A stretch of DNA of 64,000 nt. Origin: Paramesorhizobium sp049065735. Its GTDB lineage: Bacteria; Pseudomonadota; Alphaproteobacteria; Rhizobiales; Rhizobiaceae. Shown piece by piece: positions 59,647 through 64,000 of the stretch; the stretch's first letter is position 1, and every line of letters begins with the position of its first letter. The stretch spans positions 1 through 64,000 of the forward strand of contig NZ_JBAKHD010000004.1 of NCBI RefSeq assembly GCF_049065735.1, in the 5' to 3' direction. The notes under the pieces were generated by a model. That model did not search any database and was not told where the DNA came from. It saw only the letters and a list, made by a program, of their open reading frames with translations. The position numbers and the translations under genes were made by a program.

Positions 59647-61755
59647 TCATCCCGCCCGCAACAGCCGCACCGCCTCATCCCGCCCGAACAGATAAAGCAT
59701 TATCCGCAACGCCGCGCCGCGTTCGCTCGCCAGGTCAGGATCGCGTTCCAGGATGAGCCGGGCATCCTTGCGGGCGATTTCCAATAGATCGCCATGCGCT
59801 TCGATTGAGGCGAGGCGGAAGCCGGGCGTTCCCGATTGCCGCGTCCCCAGGAGTTCGCCTTCGCCACGAAGCTTTAGGTCCTCCTCCGCGATACGGAAAC
59901 CATCCTCCGTCTCGCGCATGACCTGCAGCCGGGCACGGGAGACCTCCCCAAGCGGGCCTTTATAGAGCAGCAGGCAGGTGGATGGTTTGTCGCCGCGCCC
60001 GACGCGACCGCGCAGCTGGTGCAATTGCGCTAGCCCGAACCGTTCGGCATGTTCGATGACGATGACGGTCGCGTCGGGCACATCCACCCCCACTTCGATG
60101 ACGGTGGTGGCGATGAGAATGCGTGTCTCGCCATGTTTGAAGGCGCGCATCGCCTCGTCCTTCTCCGCGCCGCTCATCCGGCCATGGATAAGGCCGAGCC
60201 GCTCGCCGAAGATCGGTTTCAGGGATTCAAAGCGCTCTTCGGCGGAGGTGAGCTCGACCACCTCGGATTCTTCCACCAGCGGGCAGATCCAGTAGATTTT
60301 CTGCCCCTCGGCGATGGCCGAGCGCATCCGTTCCACCAGTTCGTCCATCCGCTCCATTGGGATTGTGGCGGTGATGATGCGGCGGCGGCCCGCCGGTTTT
60401 TCCGTGAGTTTCGACACATCCATGTCGCCGAATGCCGTCAGCACCAGCGTGCGCGGTATGGGCGTCGCGGTCATGACGAGCATGTCCGGCGCGGTGCCCT
60501 TGGCGGACAATTGCAGACGCTGATGCACGCCGAAACGGTGCTGCTCGTCGATAATGGTCAGCACCAGATCATGATACTCGACCTTTTCCTGAAAGAGCGC
60601 ATGGGTGCCGATGATGATATGGATACCGCCGCTCTTGAGATCGTCGAGAATTTGCTGCCGCTCGCGCCCTTTCTCTCGGCCGGTAAGAAGCCCCGCACGC
60701 AGCCCGGCCTTTTGGGCGATGGGCGCGATGGTGGCATAATGCTGCCGCGCCAGCACCTCCGTTGGCGCCATCAATGCCGATTGCCCGCCTGCTTCCGCCG
60801 CATGGGCCATAGCCAGGAGGCCGACCACAGTCTTGCCCGATCCGACATCGCCCTGCAGGAGCCGCAGCATCCGTTCCGGCTGTTTCAGGTCGGCAATGAT
60901 GTTGGCGACCGCCTTTTGCTGGCTGCTGGTCAGCGAATAGGGCAGGGCGGCCAGCACTTGTTTGACCAAGCGCCCGTCACCTTCCAGCGGCCTGCCGGAA
61001 AGCCTGCGCGTCTTGAGCCGCACCAGCGCCAGCGCCAGTTGCCCGGCCAGAAACTCGTCATAAGCGAGCCTGCGCCGGGCCGGGCTCTCCCATGCGATGT
61101 CGGCCGGGTCTTCGGGCTCATGCAGCGTCTTCAGCGCTTCGGAAAAACTCGGAAATTGTTCGCGGGCCAGCAGCGCCGGTTCGATCCATTCGGGCAGCGC
61201 CGGAACGCGCGTCAGCGCCTCGCGCATGGCGCGCGTCAGGGTCTTCGGCGAAAGCCCGGCGGTCAGCGGATAGACAGGCTCGACCAGCGGCAGTGAGGCT
61301 GCGTCGGCGATGCTGGCGATATGGTCTGGATGCACCATGGAGGCGCGGCCATTGAACCATTCCATCTTGCCGGAGACGATGATCGTCTCGCCCTCCGGCA
61401 TGCTCTTCTCCAGCCAGGCCTGCTGCGCATGGAAGAATACGAGTGCGATCTCGCCCGTATCGTCATGGCAGAATACCCGATGCGGAACATTGTTCCGCCC
61501 TTTCGGCGCGGGCTGATGCCGGTCCACTCGCACCTCCAGCGTGACGATCGCGCCCTCTTGTGCGAACGCGATGCCGGGCCGGTTGCGCCGGTCGATGACG
61601 CTATGCGGCGGCAGAAAGAGAAGCTGGCCAATGCGCGGCTCAGTGCTTATTCCCTCGGTTCCGAGGAGCTTGCCCAGCAGCGCGGTCACTTTCGGCCCGA
61701 CGCCGGAAAGCGATTGGACGGAAGCGAAGAGCGGATCGAGAAGGGACGGGCGCAT
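59647..61755 (-). CDS. recG: ATP-dependent DNA helicase RecG
   Basis: The 702-residue helicase rewinds stalled forks and processes branched DNA. It has an N-terminal wedge/OB domain (about 1-270: MRPSLLDPLFASVQSLSGVGPK at the start), then helicase motifs: Walker A QGDVGSGKTVV, DEQHRFGVHQR (DExH), TATPIPRTL, and the C-terminal motifs HGRMSGAEKDEAM and HQLRGRVGRGDKPSTCLLLY. ATG 61755 is the family start; a frame continuing to 62307 has no family content beyond it. It is divergent from sdhE across 120 bases. Confidence 0.96.
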   Translation of the reverse strand: MRPSLLDPLFASVQSLSGVGPKVTALLGKLLGTEGISTEPRIGQLLFLPPHSVIDRRNRPGIAFAQEGAIVTLEVRVDRHQPAPKGRNNVPHRVFCHDDTGEIALVFFHAQQAWLEKSMPEGETIIVSGKMEWFNGRASMVHPDHIASIADAASLPLVEPVYPLTAGLSPKTLTRAMREALTRVPALPEWIEPALLAREQFPSFSEALKTLHEPEDPADIAWESPARRRLAYDEFLAGQLALALVRLKTRRLSGRPLEGDGRLVKQVLAALPYSLTSSQQKAVANIIADLKQPERMLRLLQGDVGSGKTVVGLLAMAHAAEAGGQSALMAPTEVLARQHYATIAPIAQKAGLRAGLLTGREKGRERQQILDDLKSGGIHIIIGTHALFQEKVEYHDLVLTIIDEQHRFGVHQRLQLSAKGTAPDMLVMTATPIPRTLVLTAFGDMDVSKLTEKPAGRRRIITATIPMERMDELVERMRSAIAEGQKIYWICPLVEESEVVELTSAEERFESLKPIFGERLGLIHGRMSGAEKDEAMRAFKHGETRILIATTVIEVGVDVPDATVIVIEHAERFGLAQLHQLRGRVGRGDKPSTCLLLYKGPLGEVSRARLQVMRETEDGFRIAEEDLKLRGEGELLGTRQSGTPGFRLASIEAHGDLLEIARKDARLILERDPDLASERGAALRIMLYLFGRDEAVRLLRAG

Positions 61756-61875
61756 AAGTTGACCATTACCGCGTTCGTTGTGCCTTGCAAGGCTGACAGA
61801 ACCATCATCCCGCGCTATATGCACGGCAACATCCTTTCGCTTCGATATCAAAGCGGCAATCCGGAGATATAAGGC

Positions 61876-62163
61876 ATGACGGGCAGCACGCTGATCAGCG
61901 CTGATCTCGACCCACGGCGGCGCAAGCTTTTGTTCCGTTCCTGGCATCGCGGCATGCGCGAGACGGACCTGATCCTCGGCCAATATGCCGATGCGCATAT
62001 CGCGGGAATGTCCGATGCGGAGCTCGATGAGTTCGAGCGGCTGCTGGAGGTGCTTGACCGCGATATCCTGAAATGGGTGACCGGCGAGGCCGAAACCGCG
62101 CCCGAATACGACACCCCGCTTTTCCGCGACATCATCGCTTTCCGGCAGAGAATGACGTTCTAG
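61876..62163 (+). CDS. sdhE: FAD assembly factor SdhE
   Basis: A 95-residue protein of the SdhE/Sdh5 family, with the signature RGMRETDLILGQYADAHI near residues 25-42. It attaches FAD to the SdhA subunit of succinate dehydrogenase, a function first shown in yeast and proteobacteria. It is followed by mfd after four bases; this close sdhE-mfd pairing is common in the order. Confidence 0.93.
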   Translation: MTGSTLISADLDPRRRKLLFRSWHRGMRETDLILGQYADAHIAGMSDAELDEFERLLEVLDRDILKWVTGEAETAPEYDTPLFRDIIAFRQRMTF

Positions 62164-62167
62164 AATC

Positions 62168-64000
62168 ATGCCTGTTTTTTCCAAACTCGGACTGAAAGCC
62201 AGCCTCGCGCGCCACATCGTCATCGATGGCGTGGCGGATGGATATGAGGCGTTCTGCCTGGCGCGCATCATCGAGGAGAAGGGCGATGGCGGCCCGGTGC
62301 TCTTCATCGTGCGCGACAGCCACCGTGCCGCCGATATCGAGCAGGTCCTGAGCTTCGTCCGGCCCGATCTGCCGGTGCTGAACTTCCCGGCATGGGACTG
62401 TCTGCCCTATGACCGCGTTTCGCCCGGCTCCGATGCCGCGGCGCGCCGTCTGACGGCAATGGCGGGCATGGCGAGCTTGCGCGAGCAGAAGCATCCGGGC
62501 GTGATTCTCGCGACCGCCAATGCCGTCGTGCAGAAGTTGCCGCCGCGTGAGGCTATTGCCGCACAGGTCTTCGTCGCGCGTCCGGGCAATCGGGTCGATA
62601 TGAACGAGCTGGCGCAAAGACTGGAGCGGAACGGCTTCGAGCGCGTCTCCACCGTCCGCGATGTCGGCGAATTCGCCGTGCGCGGCGGCATTCTCGATCT
62701 CTACGTGCCGGGCTCGAATGAGCCCCTGCGCCTCGATTTCTTCGGCGATACGCTGGAGACGATCCGCAGCTTCGACCCGGCCTCGCAGCTTACCACCGGC
62801 ACACGCAAGGAGTTTTCGCTCCAGCCGATGAGCGAGGTGACGCTCAGCCCCGACGCGATCAGCCGCTTCCGCAGCAATTATGTTCAAGCCTTCGGCGCGC
62901 CCTCGCGCGACGATGCGCTCTATCAGGCCATCAGCGAGGGACGCCGCTTCTCCGGCATGGAGCATTGGCTGCCGCTCTTTTACGATGGACTGGAAACGAT
63001 CTTCGACCATGCCGGCAACATGCCCGTGGTCTTCGACCACCTGGCGCATGAGGCGCTGGCAGAGCGCCACAAGATGGTGCTGGATCACTATGAGGCCCGC
63101 AAGCGCCAGAGCGACGGCAAGGAGCCGGGCGACGCCGTGCCCTACAAGCCGGTCGCGCCGTCGACGCTCTATCTCTCGCCCGAGGCGCTGGAGCGCGCCG
63201 CGGTCGATGCCGGAACCCGCATCGACCTGACGCCGTTCGAGCAGCCCGACACGCCGGGCCGCCATGTGATCCATGCGAATGTGCATAAAGGGCGCAATTT
63301 TGCCGAGGAACGCGCGGCGAAGGATGTCAATCTCTTCGAAAGCGTGGTGGACTATCTCGGCAAGCTTCGCGCGGACGGCAAGAAGATCCTTCTCGCCGCC
63401 TGGAGCGAGGGCTCGCTCGACCGTCTCATGCAGGTTCTGGCCGAGCATGGCCTGGAAAAGATGGAGACGGTGCAGAACCTCGGCACCGTCAAGGCGCTGT
63501 CGCGCGACAAGATCACCGCCACGGTGCTCTTCATCGAAAGCGGCTTCGATGCCGGCGATCTGGTGGTTGTCGCGGAGCAGGATATTCTCGGCGACCGGCT
63601 GGTGCGCCATTCCAAGCGCCGCAAGCGCGACCGGGATTTCATCAGCGAGGCGAGCGCGCTTTCAGCCGGCGATATCGTCGTCCATGTCGATCACGGTATC
63701 GGCCGTTTCGTCGGACTCAAGACCATCACCGCCGCCGGTGCGCCGCATGACTGCCTCGAACTGCATTATGCCGGTGACGACCGCCTGTTCCTGCCGGTCG
63801 AGAATATCGAACTCCTGTCGCGGTTCGGCTCCGAAGGCACCGATGTCGCGCTCGACAAGCTGGGCGGCGGCGCATGGCAGGCGCGCAAGGCCAAGCTCAA
63901 GAAGCAGCTTCTCGCCATAGCCGGACATCTCATCCGTATCGCCGCCGAACGCCAGATGCGTGGCGCGCCGGTGCTGACACCGCCCGACGGCATCTACGGC
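62168..64000 (+). CDS. mfd: Transcription-repair coupling factor Mfd, N-terminal part
   Basis: A 611-codon frame open to the end of the window, with no stop, starting at ATG 62168 (MPVFSKLGLKASLARHIVIDG). It is the N-terminal half of Mfd: a UvrB-like region (PVLNFPAWDCLPYDRVSPG, RGGILDLYVPG), a linker, and the RNA-polymerase-interacting domain near 500-560 (DIVVHVDHGIGRFVGL, DCLELHYAGDDRLFLPVENIELLSRFG). The helicase domains lie outside. Mfd releases stalled polymerase and recruits UvrA, so three excision-repair genes (uvrA, mfd and the recG neighbour) are in this window. It is probably co-transcribed with sdhE. Confidence 0.96.
   Translation, partial: MPVFSKLGLKASLARHIVIDGVADGYEAFCLARIIEEKGDGGPVLFIVRDSHRAADIEQVLSFVRPDLPVLNFPAWDCLPYDRVSPGSDAAARRLTAMAGMASLREQKHPGVILATANAVVQKLPPREAIAAQVFVARPGNRVDMNELAQRLERNGFERVSTVRDVGEFAVRGGILDLYVPGSNEPLRLDFFGDTLETIRSFDPASQLTTGTRKEFSLQPMSEVTLSPDAISRFRSNYVQAFGAPSRDDALYQAISEGRRFSGMEHWLPLFYDGLETIFDHAGNMPVVFDHLAHEALAERHKMVLDHYEARKRQSDGKEPGDAVPYKPVAPSTLYLSPEALERAAVDAGTRIDLTPFEQPDTPGRHVIHANVHKGRNFAEERAAKDVNLFESVVDYLGKLRADGKKILLAAWSEGSLDRLMQVLAEHGLEKMETVQNLGTVKALSRDKITATVLFIESGFDAGDLVVVAEQDILGDRLVRHSKRRKRDRDFISEASALSAGDIVVHVDHGIGRFVGLKTITAAGAPHDCLELHYAGDDRLFLPVENIELLSRFGSEGTDVALDKLGGGAWQARKAKLKKQLLAIAGHLIRIAAERQMRGAPVLTPPDGIYG

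Noticed and set aside
59647..62307. An N-terminally extended RecG of 886 residues
   Set aside because: The 184 residues before M at 61755 overlap sdhE on the other strand and do not look like RecG; the family length is near 700.

Overview
The window is chromosomal DNA from an alphaproteobacterium of the Hyphomicrobiales, most likely a member of or near the Brucellaceae. The evidence is the content and order of genes (S10-spc-alpha ribosomal cluster with adk after secY, uvrA/ssb/marC/gyrA/coaD/ppi/ppi/queA/tgt), the close match of several proteins to Brucella-type sequences as I remember them (UvrA, the cyclic beta-glucan exporter, L29, GlmS), LexA boxes of the alphaproteobacterial GTTC-N7-GTTC type, a cyclic beta-1,2-glucan exporter and a paired LpiA/AcvB locus. 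The genus cannot be fixed by eye. GC content is high throughout and no prophage, insertion sequence, CRISPR array or rRNA is seen.

Layout. Bases 1-14.8 kb hold the end of tuf and then the S10, spc and alpha ribosomal protein operons, all on the + strand, with secY, adk and rpoA, ending at a strong terminator after rplQ. The genes are tightly coupled, but several intergenic gaps contain palindromic repeats or long hairpins. From 14.9 to 30.3 kb come a VapBC-type toxin-antitoxin pair, a DegP-type periplasmic protease, rarA, a TetR/aldo-keto reductase pair with twin operators, the ndvA/chvA/cgt-type glucan exporter, rluC, a HAD phosphatase, an ATP12-type F1-ATPase assembly factor, a 48-residue membrane protein, glnA-glnB behind a sigma-54 promoter, nnrD and a DUF72 protein. 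From 30.3 to 43 kb are uvrA and ssb (divergent, each with a LexA box), marC, gyrA, a 49-residue membrane protein, coaD, two cyclophilins and queA-tgt. From 43.2 to 48.2 kb lies a TetR-controlled RND efflux pump with its adaptor. From 48.3 to 64 kb are a luciferase-like monooxygenase, tRNA-Lys, a manganese catalase, the lpiA-acvB membrane-lipid operon, ccdA, glmU, glmS, a BrnT/BrnA toxin-antitoxin pair, recG, sdhE and the first 611 codons of mfd.

Most of this is core housekeeping: translation, protein export, DNA repair (uvrA, ssb, recG, mfd, rarA), nitrogen assimilation, cell-wall precursor synthesis and tRNA queuosine formation. The accessory themes are envelope defence (glucan export, lysyl-phosphatidylglycerol turnover, RND efflux, periplasmic protease) and two small toxin-antitoxin pairs.

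The most notable non-gene content is a set of dispersed palindromes: a 44-bp family with seven clear copies (three of them inside the ribosomal operons), a larger MITE-like family with long terminal inverted repeats (three copies, one of which supplies the C-terminus of NnrD and another abuts the queA start), and a three-tier hairpin between rplO and secY. I found no convincing new multi-gene system. The best leads are the tRNA-guanine transglycosylase that has lost three of four zinc ligands, the AcvB protein with one inactive-looking half, the brnT frame that runs 167 bases into brnA, and the two very small membrane proteins.
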